Assembly: GCA_907163375.1 (NCBI GenBank)
Contig: CAJQUW010007445.1
Location: 1 to 64,000, forward strand
Length of the DNA stretch: 64,000 bases
Direction of reading: 5' to 3'
DNA from: Prostheceraeus crozeri
Lineage: Eukaryota; Platyhelminthes; Polycladida; Euryleptidae
The notes under the pieces are model-generated. The model saw only the letters and a list, made by a program, of their open reading frames with translations, made no database searches and was not told the origin of the DNA. Below are positions 40,997-51,419 of the stretch, piece by piece (position 1 is the first letter of the stretch; each line of letters opens with the position of its first letter). A program made the translations under genes and the position numbers.

Positions 40997-41122
40997 CTAT
41001 AACATATTACAAAATGAAGAATTACATCGATGCTTTTCACGACAAAATACACAAATGATATGATGGCAACGAAGAAGTAAAATGTATCTAATAAGACCAC
41101 GTCTACGACACTCAAAGCACAT
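40997..41122 (-). CDS. Small RING-like cysteine protein
   Basis: 41 residues from ATG 41122: CFEC, CHHIICVFC and two later Cys. Similar metal-ligand spacing to the RING protein at 39590-39913, so possibly a shortened paralogue or a spliced terminal exon. Open in both arms. Confidence 0.4.
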   Translation of the reverse strand: MCFECRRRGLIRYILLLRCHHIICVFCREKHRCNSSFCNML

Positions 41123-41156
41123 AAGCGAATTGTCATAGGGTAGAGTTAGGAAAGGA

Positions 41157-41932
41157 CTAGCAATTCTCCTTCTTTGATTTGCGTTTTGATGTAGCATTCT
41201 TCTCCGACTTGCGCTTCGTACCACTGCTGTTAAGGATTTGATCAATTATGTCGTCCACGTTGGGTGGTTTCGGAATATATAGGATGGATTCCATATGCAT
41301 GGAGAGAGAGGCTATTTTATTATCCTTGTGTCGACCATAATATAGCCCATTCACTTTGAAAAGGATATCCCAAGTACCTTCTCCGAGCTCATCACATCTG
41401 ATGGGTATTGAATGATCTCCCTCCTTCTTATAGTAAGTACACCAATGTGATACCGGTAGGCAAATGTGATTACCATCCCAAATCTTTCTATAGGGAGTAT
41501 CCTTGTCATCTCTCGCCTTCCACTCTTGAGCAAGAGGAGTAGGAATGTCCATATTTAATGTCACGTACTCCTCAATAATATCAAGTTGGTGGCGAATGTA
41601 CGGACTCACGGGGATCAGTATGTAGTCCCCATACTGATTGTGCATTATCTTGACATCCGTGGAAGGGAGCATTCCCGTTTGGAGTACTACGCTATGATCA
41701 TCATAACGCAAGGCTTGTTTAAATTTACGCTGTAGCGGTGTAGGATTATGTACCTTGGATGTTTCTTCCACTGGCCTCAGTTGTAGATGATCTGACCGTA
41801 GCGAACCTTGTAACGTTTGACCGCCATTTTGTCCTACTAGTGCAGCAGATGGAGTAGATGCCTGAAAATGAAAAAAGATTGTATTAAGTTTACGTTCAAG
41901 GGAGGAGAGGGAGGGAAGTAGCGACTTACCAT
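41157..41932 (-). CDS. Outermost spliced gene, unknown
   Basis: ATG 41930-41932, intron 41862-41929 (GTAAGT...TTTTCAG), then exon 41861-41157, giving about 235 residues beginning Met-Ala-Ser-Thr-Pro. The middle contains a compact α/β region with DDHSVVLQ, GDYILIPVSPYIRHQLD and WDILFKVNGLYYGRH; the C-terminus is Lys-rich (KRKSEKNATSKRKSKKENC). I do not recognise the family. It has the same promoter block and start-codon intron as polB, so it is probably expressed in the same phase. Confidence 0.6.
41862..41929 (-). other. Start-codon intron of the outermost gene
   Basis: GT-AG intron of 68 nt directly after the ATG, phase 0. Same architecture as polB intron 1; both resume with GC(A/T)TC. Confidence 0.75.
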
Positions 41933-41960
41933 TTTAGTTGGATAATAGAACAGGGAACTA

Positions 41961-42040
41961 GAGAGAGAGAAAATGTGCGTCCGTCACTCGTGTGATTCAA
42001 CGATGGAATGATTCTCACTGTGGAAGGCTCGCTATTTATA
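41961..42040 (-). promoter_or_regulatory. Core promoter of the outermost gene
   Basis: On the minus strand TATAAATA at 42040-42033, then after 34 bases a block at 41998-41975 (GAATCACAC, AGTGACG, ACGCAC) and a CTCTCT tract. Distance and sequence match the polB promoter. Confidence 0.75.
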
Positions 42041-42490
42041 AAGAAATGCTTGATTCTCATTGGATGATGATCCTCATTGGACAATAACATCAAGTTGATT
42101 CCAAATCTGGCATCCGTTTACCAATCCGATAGTTCGTTTTGAAGCTACAGCCCAAAACGTCCCAAATTCTAACTCTGTCGTTTTTCACCAATGTCCCAAA
42201 ATCTTAAATGGCGTCTCACATGTAAAGGCAGATACGAACAAGCCGATTCTTTCACTGAATTTGTCTCACTCTTAGCTTTCAAACGAGCTATCGCACGACA
42301 AAATCCGTCCACTGGAAGCAAGCCGTCCAGGGGGGGGGACGTCAGCCGAAAATTTTTTCTCTCCGATTTCGCTGGAAACATCCTTCCTAACCCAAAATTT
42401 CATGTAGATTCCGAATCTGGCCTCCGTTTTCTCATCCGATGCTTCGTTTGGACGCTACACACCAAAAACATCACACACTATAGCCTCAAG
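42041..42490. repeat. Diverged direct repeat at the element's outer end
   Basis: 42086-42170 and 42395-42480 share TTC(C)AAATCTGG-like, CTCCGTTT, CCGAT-GCTTCGTTT and GCTACA blocks in the same order, about 310 bp apart. The first unit is inside the palindrome, the second outside. No gene is visible. Confidence 0.6.
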
Positions 42491-42755
42491 ACTAATCCTG
42501 GCGGTCGCCCACGTCAACCTAGACGGTCGCCCACGTCAACCAGGCGGTCGGACCAACTCACCCGAGTCTCACACTCTGTCGTTGCAGGGGGGGGGGACGT
42601 CAGTGAACATGTTGTGAACGTGGACCCACCCGGCCGGCACACCACGACAGACCACAACCTCTGTCGTTCCAGAGGGGGGGGGACTCAGACACGAAGCACC
42701 ACGGCGGCCGACCACGACACTCTGCCGTGCCAGAGGGGGGGGGACGCAGCGATGG
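42318..42755 (+). repeat. G-run repeat array
   Basis: Four copies of a motif of the form CTCTG(T/C)CG-TTCCAGAG-G8/9-AC(G)TCAG at about 42318, 42573, 42658 and 42718. Between them at 42498-42555 are 21-bp tandem units (GGCGGTCGCCCACGTCAACC). The central spacer at 21319 carries a similar G8-AGGTCAG. This probably represents the terminal region of the element or its target. Confidence 0.7.
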
Positions 42756-43090
42756 CCGCCATCTTGCGCGGTCCAGAAGTGGAGTTTTGCTTACTACTGA
42801 CGTTTTACCATCTTCCCTTTTTACAAGATGCATAATGCCACAGATATCTTTAGAAAAGCTAAAGAAAGACATTTTATTGACCTATTCCATCCCAAACTGA
42901 ACGCCAAGTAACATGAATTTCTATAAGCTTTTTATGCATGTACTGACATGAATTAAAAAAAAAATTGTTGTCACTTTTATGCACCTGAAGATTGTATGCA
43001 CAATACATGAAAGCGAAGTCGAAATTTCTTCGCTGAAAAATCAAGTTTTCTTGAAAGTTTCATTCGTTTGGTTTTTTGAATTCAAACTTT
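42756..43090. other. Non-coding flank
   Basis: No gene seen. The GC-rich repeat array gives way to AT-rich host-like DNA at about 42790. Confidence 0.5.
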
Positions 43091-43113
43091 TTATATATAT
43101 ATATATATATATA
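43091..43113. repeat. (TA)n microsatellite
   Basis: About 11 TA units, directly before the inverted hammerhead. A second (TA)n tract is at 43226-43248. Confidence 0.9.
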
Positions 43114-43115
43114 TT

Positions 43116-43198
43116 TCAAATCTCAACAGATGTAGCCACCATGAGACATGTTTCGGCCTGTTGGGCCTCATCAGTCGTGGCTTTCTGTTGAGATTTGA
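43116..43198 (-). ncRNA. Hammerhead ribozyme (minus strand)
   Basis: On the minus strand: CTGATGA (43174-43168), stem II GGCC-CAACA-GGCC, GAAA (43054+97 to 43151, i.e. complement of 43151-43154), then CATG and T-C with cleavage expected after 43145. Stem I is CCACGA (43175-43180) with TCATGG (43139-43144), one mismatch. Outside it, 14 bases at 43116-43129 and 43185-43198 are exact complements and would extend stem I. The ACATGT between A15.1 and U16.1 is self-complementary, so stem III is minimal and could form in a dimer, as known for retroelement hammerheads. Confidence 0.8.
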
Positions 43199-43250
43199 TA
43201 AATTTATCAATTGCCAGGTTACTTGTATATATATATATATATATATATGT

Positions 43251-43404
43251 ATGGTCCGGTGGTCCGGTGGCTTTGTGGTTAGAGGGTATGCTTGCACGTC
43301 CTCTAGCTCCAACGTCGCTGGTTCAAACCTACCCACGACTGATGAGGCCCAACAGGCTGAAACATGTCTCGTGGTGGTTACATCTGTTGAGATTTGATAA
43401 ATAT
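43251..43404 (+). mobile_element. tRNA-derived SINE carrying a hammerhead
   Basis: A-box-like TGTGGTTAGAGGG at 43274-43286 and B-box GGTTCAAACCT at 43320-43330, 45 bp apart, form an RNA polymerase III promoter of tRNA type. The B box runs straight into a hammerhead (43326-43379), then CTGTTGAGATTTGATAAAT and an AT-rich tail. The same tail sequence is at 43185-43203. It is not a functional tRNA gene: no acceptor stem or cloverleaf can be closed. Confidence 0.7.
43326..43379 (+). ncRNA. Hammerhead ribozyme (plus strand)
   Basis: Core CTGATGA (43339-43345), stem II GGCC-CAACA-GGCT (43346-43358), GAAA (43359-43362), CATG, then T-C with expected cleavage after C43368. Stem I: CCACGA (43333-43338) pairs fully with TCGTGG (43369-43374), and AACC (43326-43329) with GGTT (43376-43379) across a small internal loop. 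All invariant core bases are present. Stem III is the self-complementary ACATGT, as in dimer-cleaving minimal hammerheads. Confidence 0.85.
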
Positions 43405-44820
43405 ATATCTATATATATATAATATACGTGCTATTGTATACGTGTAAAATTTGATAGATGTTCAAATTTCTTACGAGGTCTTTGCATCATGATTTACAAA
43501 AGCAACAAAGTAAATGATTTTACAAAAATTGTGAAACTTGTACATGTGCATCATATATGCGTAATGTTAAATTTTGTGTCTATAAAATCACTTGTCAAAT
43601 ATATAGTGCATTTTACATCGGTGAATCAGCGCTTACAATACATTCGCCTGTTAAAGGTCATTTTAGTAAGGAGAATTCTACTGCATTTCAACACTGAAAA
43701 AGTCACAGCTCGGTCAATGCTGCAGGAATAAAATGGAACATCATTCATAGAAATCTGAAGCTTACCAGTGACCGGCGTCAAGTGGAAGCTGCTGAGATTT
43801 CTATTTGAGGTCCACAAATAAATGGTCATTTTGTGTGTTGAAAGACAGTTTGCTTGACACCCCTGTTGAAGGCTATGCCGAAAATTTGGGTTCTGCAATT
43901 TTTCTTTTTATCTTTATCTTGAATAAAACGGTCGAAGAAAAAATCCGGATATTTTCTTTCATATTTCCATCCTTACCGATGGCTTCAAAGGACCTTATCT
44001 GCTTGACCCAAATCCACTGCATATCCAATAGAAGCATGTGTAATCATTTCTTGAAATTGCTCATTTGGGTCAGGAACCGTAGCGCATCTATGGCATCTGC
44101 GGTAATATGCATTGATACTTACGTGGGGTTGGTAGAAATGGACGAGCAAGCTCTTCGGGATATACATAGTAATGTCAACTCAAAGAGGTGTCGGCATGCA
44201 GTGAAAATTTAAATTTAAAAAGGTAGATTTTTGCAAATTATTCCTCTGTTTACATTCTATCTATTCGGTACTTGAGATTCTAATATTTACGTAGCATGAG
44301 GCTTATGAGACATCAAATATGAAGAATCTCAATAACATTTAACTTAGAAGGAAATTAAGTAGATTACCAAGGAATTTTCATGAGCAACTTTGTGATTCAG
44401 CAGATCTTCATACAAAGATTGAAAACTCCTTCTGTTCCTTCACTCAACGAGTTGCTGAAACCAGTTGGTTTCGAGCTTGTTTAATTGTCTAGTTGGTTTC
44501 ACCAGTTAGTTTGGAGCTACTTGCTGGCCTGAGTAAATTTCTTAATAACTTTCATTTCCAAGCGGATTTGAGGATCTGTTAAGTTCACATTTGTCTGAAT
44601 TATTAACTAGCAGAATGCATTCCAAGGTCATTAAAAATCATTAAGTAGAAATGAGCAATGAAAAGCTAAAATCATAACTTACTCTAGGCAGTTACTCGTA
44701 GAATTCAACTATTTATACATATGAATTAACTAAATTTTCTTAGGTATTATACATAATTTTATGAGAAAACATTCAATAAATTTAGTTTTATTTTTTATCG
44801 AAAATGTGGACCCATTTACA
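43405..44820. other. Non-coding, AT-rich
   Basis: I see no supported gene; open frames here are short and without motif. Confidence 0.5.
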
Positions 44821-44879
44821 GCTATAAGTTGTATTTATTAGCTTTGTACTTCACCGCTCGACCCTTGCATCGAATTCTA

Positions 44880-45281
44880 TGTGTTAAGGACGAAAATGAC
44901 TGCAATAAAGTTAATTGCGTCTACTGTGGTTGCGGGGATGGGCGAGTGAGCTGCACTTGGAAAGGTTGCGTGTACTTTCTTCGCTGTTGCATTTGTCCTT
45001 CGTGCTCGCAGGCCACCCACATCGGTGAAACAATGAGAACTGTTCTTTCCCCGCTTCGTGAACATTTAACGGTAGAATCTTCATTGTTTTATCAAAAAAT
45101 TGTTGATGATCATAGAACTGACCCATACATATCCTTGATATCTTTGACGATCCTTCACAAAAATGTAACTAACCTCACTTGGCGTAGGCAGATGGAACTT
45201 TTTGAGATCAAATCAGCAGCGAAACGTTGCGCAGCAATTGTAAAAAATTATCTTAATACATTTTTGGTCGAGAAAAGTTGA
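44880..45281 (+). mobile_element. Penelope-like element fragment (GIY-YIG endonuclease)
   Basis: About 130 codons: CVYCG and a further Cys pair, then GCVYFLRCCIC, a GIY-like strand, THIGETMRTV in place of YIG, and an LREHL helix, followed by a PLE-type linker and LTWRRQMELFEIK. The order C-x2-C...VYFLRC..C...IGET...R..EH is that of Penelope-type retroelement C-termini. No reverse transcriptase is visible upstream, so the copy is a truncated remnant. Confidence 0.65.
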
Positions 45282-45691
45282 TTTTTCTGAGCCGTAGCAG
45301 TAGCTTCGTCAACAGTCAGGGCCTAAAGGCTAGCAGCAACAGGATTTTGATATCTCAATTTCTATTGTGATGAACAATTTATATTCCTCCACCAACAACG
45401 TCCTGGATTCTTAGAAAGCGAGCAAATTCAATTAAAAATGTTGTTGCTAGACTCGTTGATCACTTAAGCGACTTCAACAAGCAGAGGCTATTAAAACATA
45501 TCGACTTTTTTTAGACAGTTTGAAAAATTGGTTCACTGGAGTATAGATGGAAGCTGGCCACCGACCTTGCACGAAAATCCCGGCCGGTTTCCATCTCTGC
45601 AATGGAGTCAATCGGAGTCAATGGGCGACGAGGTGGTCTCCAAACTACTCAAATCAAATGATAGACACAAAAATTTTTGAAATATTGAAAT

Positions 45692-47296
45692 GGGCCGTAT
45701 GCATAAATATTAGCAAATGCTTTTGCTTCAATAATCTAAGCAAAAGCTTGAGTTCGTATGCGATGGCATTTGCTTTTTCTTTAAGCAAAAGCTTTTGGTT
45801 TTTAGTTTAAGCCAAAACTACAAAAATAGCGTTTGCTTCAATTCGCATACATAATTCTGACCAATGACTTTATTTCTTAAGCAAAAGCTAATTTAAATTA
45901 AAGCGCGGATAGATGTCGCTCCAGTTTTTGAGAAATCGCAGTCATGGCAGAATACATGCAAATTCGTGAGACCAAGCGTTACGAAGTTCGTCGTAATCAT
46001 GAAAATGGAGATTTTTAACAATTATATCGATTCAGAGCATTAATGGATCAAAGCATGGACAATAATTTATTGCTTATTAAGAAACAATCATTTCTCTCTT
46101 AATAATTTTATTTTAATTAGAAATCTATCAATCAATATTTTGAATTAATTGCAATTAAATCCCCATTATCTAATTATCTAGGTATAATTTAGTTTAATGA
46201 AAGAGTTATCTCTGTCCCCAAACTTTGCTGTCCTGTTCCAGTATCTCAGCATACGTAGTGAATCGTACTTTTTAAAATTTTCAGTCTGTCTCACAACACA
46301 AAGCACCATATCATGTACTCATATTGTATTTAATAATATGAGTCATAATCAGCACACTGGTTCATTTCATGAAGAAGGTATTGACTTTGTTGATTTCTCT
46401 TGGTAGATGTATCAGCAGATTTTTCCATTAAAATTCGAGTTTTCATTCGATAGTATTTCAACTTCTCCAAAAGAATAAAACCCTGTAATTCAACAGTTGT
46501 TAATTTGCTTGTTTCGTCAGTTTCCTCAACGAGTCACTTTCTTTTAGGCCTAATTGCCGATACGGGTGTAGTGCTATTAGAAGACACCGTTTCCTTCTGA
46601 AAATTTATACTGCCTGACTTTTGTGCTGATAGAAGGCTTGATGAAATAGCACCTTGAATTCTACAAAATTTCAGGTTAACATCCCCCTGCGATAATTCGA
46701 ACATTTTCGTTCCCATGGCTTCAAAATTATCTTGCGATTACCAGTCTTTTATACATCAGTGTTCTCTTTCACTCTCTCCTTCATGTTTGCTATCTTTTTC
46801 AACAGTTGCTGTCTCGTGTAAATCTTTGCGAATTTGGCTTGTAGTTGTTGTCTTAAAGATTCAATAGTGTCAATCTTCTGCACCTTGACGTGAGGCTTCT
46901 GACTTTTCTCGAGTAGTACTGGGTAAGATGATAACAGTTCAACAAACGCCATTTGATTATCCATCTCTTCCTTGGATGATAGAGTCCTCTTCAGACTCCT
47001 CGTACGCATAATTGGGGGTACGACTCATGTCCGACGACAGCAATCAATTCAATCTAACCAAATAAATATCTATCTGATAGCCAAATAAATAGATCTGATA
47101 TCATCAGATAGTAGTGTCAATTGTCTTCGCTGTTCGACCTTTCACTAAGTCTTGTAGCAAATGCCATTAAGTAGAAGCAAACTGTTATACATATGAATTT
47201 AAGCACTTACTTCTCGGAGAGCTTTTGCTTAAAAGCTTTCGCTTTTTCTATTTGCTTTTTCTTAGAATTAAATGCTTAAGTTTATGAATACGGCGC
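45692..47296. mobile_element. PIF/Harbinger-like DNA transposon remnant
   Basis: Imperfect terminal inverted repeats: GGGCCGTATGCATAAA at 45692 and the complement of GCGCCGTATTCATAAA ending at 47296 (14 of 16 match). AAT flanks both ends (45689-45691, 47297-47299), a 3-bp target duplication as made by this superfamily. Inside each end are several AGCAAAAGCTTTTG-like palindromes. It holds a decayed Myb/SANT-like gene but no transposase that I can see. Confidence 0.65.
46534..47009 (-). pseudogene. Myb/SANT-like gene of Harbinger type, broken
   Basis: From 47009: an 86-codon frame with helical segments (FVELLSSYPVLLEKSQ; LRQQLQAKFAKIYTRQQLLKKI), stopping at a TAA. Just past the stop, a TGNRKIILKPWE block typical of Myb/SANT-like regulators continues in frame, then another open stretch (46716-46534). 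Harbinger elements carry such a DNA-binding protein beside the transposase. Confidence 0.45.
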
Positions 47297-50200
47297 AATG
47301 GAGTTATACGGAATGACATCTGCTTCTATGCTTGGTTGAAAAAATGTATAACTTTTAATTTTTAGTAGTCATCTTACTAGCTTTTGGATTTAGATTTGTG
47401 CGTGATTTGACATCCTTGTTCCATGTTAGTTGCAGTTTTATAAGCTTCGTGTGTTGTTGCTTTCTATCTTTGTGGATCGTTCGACAATTTGACTCGACTT
47501 TTCGATGCACATAAACTCTGAAACTCCCTCAATGAATTCTTTGAAAATGTTTGTAGTCGCTGCGTTCGAGAGACTTGGGTACAGCAAACCTTGATCAGAT
47601 CAGACCTGAGGAGTCTGATTTCTGTGGAAACACTTAATAGTCCGGCAGCCTAAACGAGTTTCTGCACGGAACGAGGCCGAAAATGTGACTTTCACAGAAT
47701 GATGTACACCCTATGCCTACTACGAATCTGCACGTCTGCCGATTTCTAGTGAGTTCCTCTTCTTGTCAGACAGAATCAAAGAAAAACACATGTAAATCCA
47801 ATGGAACGCAGATTGCAGTCATTGGTTAAAATGAAATTGTCTTTGTTTTCTCTGATCAGCTGAAAAGGATTAAGTCTACAGTCATCATTTTTGACATAGA
47901 ATGGCCTCAGGTGATTTCCTATGATGCGCATGTGCTACTATCATGCATTTAATCGACAATCTATGTGAGAATGTAGTTTTAATGTTCATAAAGTTGCTGA
48001 AAATGTTTGTGTTTGCCGACATGAAGAGGCTTGCCAAATCGAAATGTGTTTAGCTTTATAGACAGGGGTGCATGAACATGAAAGGAAATGGCCAGAAGAC
48101 ATTCCATCTCGTTCTGGCTGCCGGACTATAAGCACAAAGGAAGGCAGATGCGATGAATGAAATTCGGCCACATGGAGGCATGTCACCTAAGCTTCCTACT
48201 CGCATTATAAGCTTGTTTTGCATAATAAAGTGGAGACCTGCATTGCTTTCAAGAGTGATAGAATCATGTTGCACATATAGATTTGTTGTTTGTAGAACTT
48301 AACATGAAGTTCAACGCCGGTGCTACCGGACAAAAGACATCGAGATATATATCTGCTGTCAAAAAGCGTGTGATAAGAAAAGTCAACGCATCCAAGGTTC
48401 CAATAGAACTTCGATTAATGGCGATATGCGCTGCGTAAGCGAAACAGGATGATGCGTTATCTCCATTACCCTGCAGTTAGCATCTACAAGCAGAAAACAA
48501 GTTTGCTAATACTGTATCTTAGAAAAGTGCAAAAGTTGAATGGAAATAGGTTGCAGACTGTAAACTTTCAATATCCGCAGGTAAACACTTCTTCAAACAT
48601 GTTGATATCATCGAGGTGACAATCGTGTGAAAAGATTCGAATGACGGAATAGTGGAAGGAATACAGACGCAACCGTGAAGTAACGTTTATCATGTAACTC
48701 CTGTGGCCACAGAATTAAATATTTTGTTTATCTGCATCGGTTTGCTAGAAGTGTGATTAATACGAAATCGCCGGCTCATCGAGGAACCTATTAAGTGGGC
48801 AAATAGGAATTCCTAATACCTTACAGTGATAGGAAAAAAGTCGTGCGTCGCTTGCGGATTAATGTGAGTTCCAGCAAAGTGCTTCGATTGCCAAAATTCC
48901 TTCAGATTCGAAGAATTCAGATCATTGCGCACAAGTTTTCTCCATAATGTTGACCCTTCCGATCATTATTATTAAAAAAAGTACAGCAGGCGTACGAAAA
49001 TTAGTTCACTTGATGTTTTCACCATCCCTTACTGCATAGTGCATACACTGAATCGAATGTTACCAGACGATGTGTGTTTTGGTGTGTGATATCACAGCAC
49101 GCACGCATCTCTCACTGGCTCTGGTGTCCTCTGCTGACAGCTTATTGTTTGCCATTTCCAATAGCAAGCGATACACGAATTATTCATTCGAGAAGAAGCA
49201 AGTTGTCTAATTCTGTGATGTGCCATTTCGATATTAAGGTTGCATGTAACCCTTCCTTTCTAGGAAACCGAAGCGCGCACAGATGAATCTAATTCTGTGC
49301 CTGTGGCTGATGTCGACACTGAGGACGCAGTCAGTCTGTCTGCGGATTTGTTATGTTCATTCGTCTGATATTATAGACCAAAAAACGTCGATTCTCCGCA
49401 TGCCTTAATGCCCAAATATAACTCGCCCTCAAATACAACCCCTTCTAGAAGATTTATCCTACCTGTGTGTCCACTGTGCGGACTACACTTGCTATAAAGC
49501 AGCATATCGTAAATAAATTTCTTTTTATAATAGAACAGAATTCATACATTTTCATAAATAAGAATCATATGACACTCTGAAAGAAATTACGAAAATTGAA
49601 GTCATTGCACAGTCAAATTGATATGTTGATGCATCCATTGAGATGCAGAGACATAAAACCGATGAATCCTTCGCTGTTCTGTTACAAATTGTTCTATGAT
49701 TGTTCTTCCAGATCTTCCACTTGTTGGCAACGTGATTGGAGGCAAAATGTGGTTTTCAGAAATACAGTTTGACTAGCACCGTTGAGGTTTTGAGACGCCT
49801 TTCAGACAATTCGGATAGACAGATTCATGCATAATCAAAATCAAAAATTATTCTCTGGGCCCGACGAACATGGTTAACTCTCTACGCAAATATCGTGGCA
49901 TTCGAAGAAAACAGGTCGGTACTTCTATTCTTCCCCCACCACATTTTTCAAGTTTTCCAAAATCATCAAATTTCGTCAAACTTATTCACTTTGTATTTAG
50001 AATAGACTTGATCTGTCACTGAGTGGCAGTACAACACCACTGAGAAGTCTTACTTGATCCCTGGGATGAAGGATTGGTCCCTTGGATACTCAGTTAGAAT
50101 ACAAGGTACAGTTGTGATCATGAACTTCGTGTGATTGTTGTCTACAGACAAATGACAAGCAGTTGTCTAATTCTGAGACTGTAAATGTTCTACAAGTCAG
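47297..50200. other. Long stretch with no recognised feature
   Basis: AT-rich, many stops in all frames, no motif or repeat I can name. A host intron or intergenic DNA is possible. Confidence 0.5.
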
Positions 50201-50289
50201 ATAAGAGGAGCTTTACACACTCAACGCTATGCGACGTTAGTGAGACTGCCCGTAGGAACAAGAGAAGATCGTTGACGATGCACCACTTC

Positions 50290-50830
50290 CGGGTGTCAAC
50301 AACAGAAATGTGGGGGGGAGGGAGGGAAAGAATAGAAGTACCAAAGGGGCAAACAATGCTCGAGCATTAGAGCTGTGAGGTCATCTTTCCTGAATATATT
50401 CTTCAGAAGTCTGAGACTATGCAGTCTTCGCACAAGCACCTTCGTCGCATGTTCAAATGCTTCTGCCACTTCAAGTCGATGCTCCAAGAGATTCCTAGAA
50501 TCTTATGCTCTTGAACAACATCAGGATGACATGCAGTTGACATATCAAAAACAGCACATTTCCATTAGCTCGTGTATATTAGTAGTTTCCTTTCGGTTGC
50601 CCTGCCCAATTGTAGATGCTATTATGTTTTCTAGAATCTGACCACTACTTGTGTTTTTGAAAATAGGAGTGGAGAGATAGTGATGTCATTAACGTATTTT
50701 AGCAAAAATGTATGCGAATTCACCGGTTTAAGGCTACCAACGGGTGCATCAAGAAGCACTGAGCCAAAGACTGAACTGTGTGAACTGTGTGAAGCACCAG
50801 AAGTCATGGCCATTGTATCATTCACAACAT
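50290..50830 (-). pseudogene. LINE reverse transcriptase fragment
   Basis: On the minus strand, a palm-like FGSVLLDAPVGSLKPVNSH then LLKYVNDITIS (a YxDD site with Asn for Asp), followed after a frame shift by KILGISWSIDLKWQKHF and a VRRLHSLRLLKNIF thumb-like region. Order and wording match non-LTR reverse transcriptases. Several stops and shifts: dead copy. Confidence 0.6.
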
Positions 50831-51419
50831 GGCCACAACAATTTCAATTACTATTAGCTGGGGTGGGGTCCGTGCCCGCAAGCTTGCCGTGGCTTAATAT
50901 GTCAAGTTTCTAGCTAATAGGCTATAGGGTTTTCCCGAGAACCGTGGAGGCTGGCAATGCAAGTTGTTCTCACATCTGACATCGCGAAATAGTGCAAGTT
51001 GCACTATCAGGAAATTCGTTGTCGGTATTGTCTCGCAATGACAATGCGAAACATAAGTTGACGTCAAAAGTTACACACGCCTCTTGTACCAAAATCCAAT
51101 CAAACTAGAGAATATCAAAATCTATGGAGGAAGTCAAAATCTTTCTGTCATGATGATTTGCCTATAATGCGCTTTATTCCTACCTGCTGACCGGGTATGA
51201 ATTCTTCGCAAATTAAATAATTATTATATTTGACCGTGACCGCAGATGAATGCCCGCTGCCGCAAAAATCGAGATGTCCGCAGCGATTATTATAGCTTTT
51301 TATCTTGTCGCTGCAGTTCTGTACATTGATCAATAAATATTGTTATTGAATATCAGTGCATTAATACTTGTAACTATCACGACAAGTTAATTGCTTGTTA
51401 GAGAGTATGCATTTTTCTC

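Larger units (their letters stand above)
1..42308. repeat. 42-kb inverted duplication of a Polinton-like element
   Basis: Bases 1-21318 are the reverse complement of about 21334-42308, with every gene mirrored in order and strand. The left arm is roughly 340 bp longer because of scattered insertions. Identity is very high over 4700-17600, with only a few substitutions (for example Asn/Thr in the capsid gene and Asp/Asn in the integrase). It is lower in 800-4700, 17900-20400 and beside the centre. The repeat is still running at base 1, so it may extend upstream of the window. It could be a true head-to-head double insertion or replication product, or an assembly or read-through palindrome; the sequence alone does not settle this. 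Confidence 0.95.

Noticed and set aside
39590-41122. Inhibitor-of-apoptosis (BIR plus RING) protein
   Set aside because: RING-like ligands are present but I see no BIR domain signature upstream.
1-42308. Long terminal inverted repeats of a single element
   Set aside because: Each arm carries the entire gene set, so these are two element copies, not termini of one.
42191-42835. 214-codon ORF across the outer boundary
   Set aside because: It spans the palindrome edge and G-run repeats, is low-complexity Arg/Gly-rich and has no counterpart in the other arm.
43251-43331. Functional tRNA gene
   Set aside because: A and B boxes are present but acceptor and other stems cannot be paired; it is the head of a SINE.
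43805-44212. 135-codon ORF as a host gene
   Set aside because: No recognisable motif, no splice or promoter context; likely chance.
47986-49286. Short ORFs in 47-50 kb
   Set aside because: All under 75 codons without motif or mutual support.
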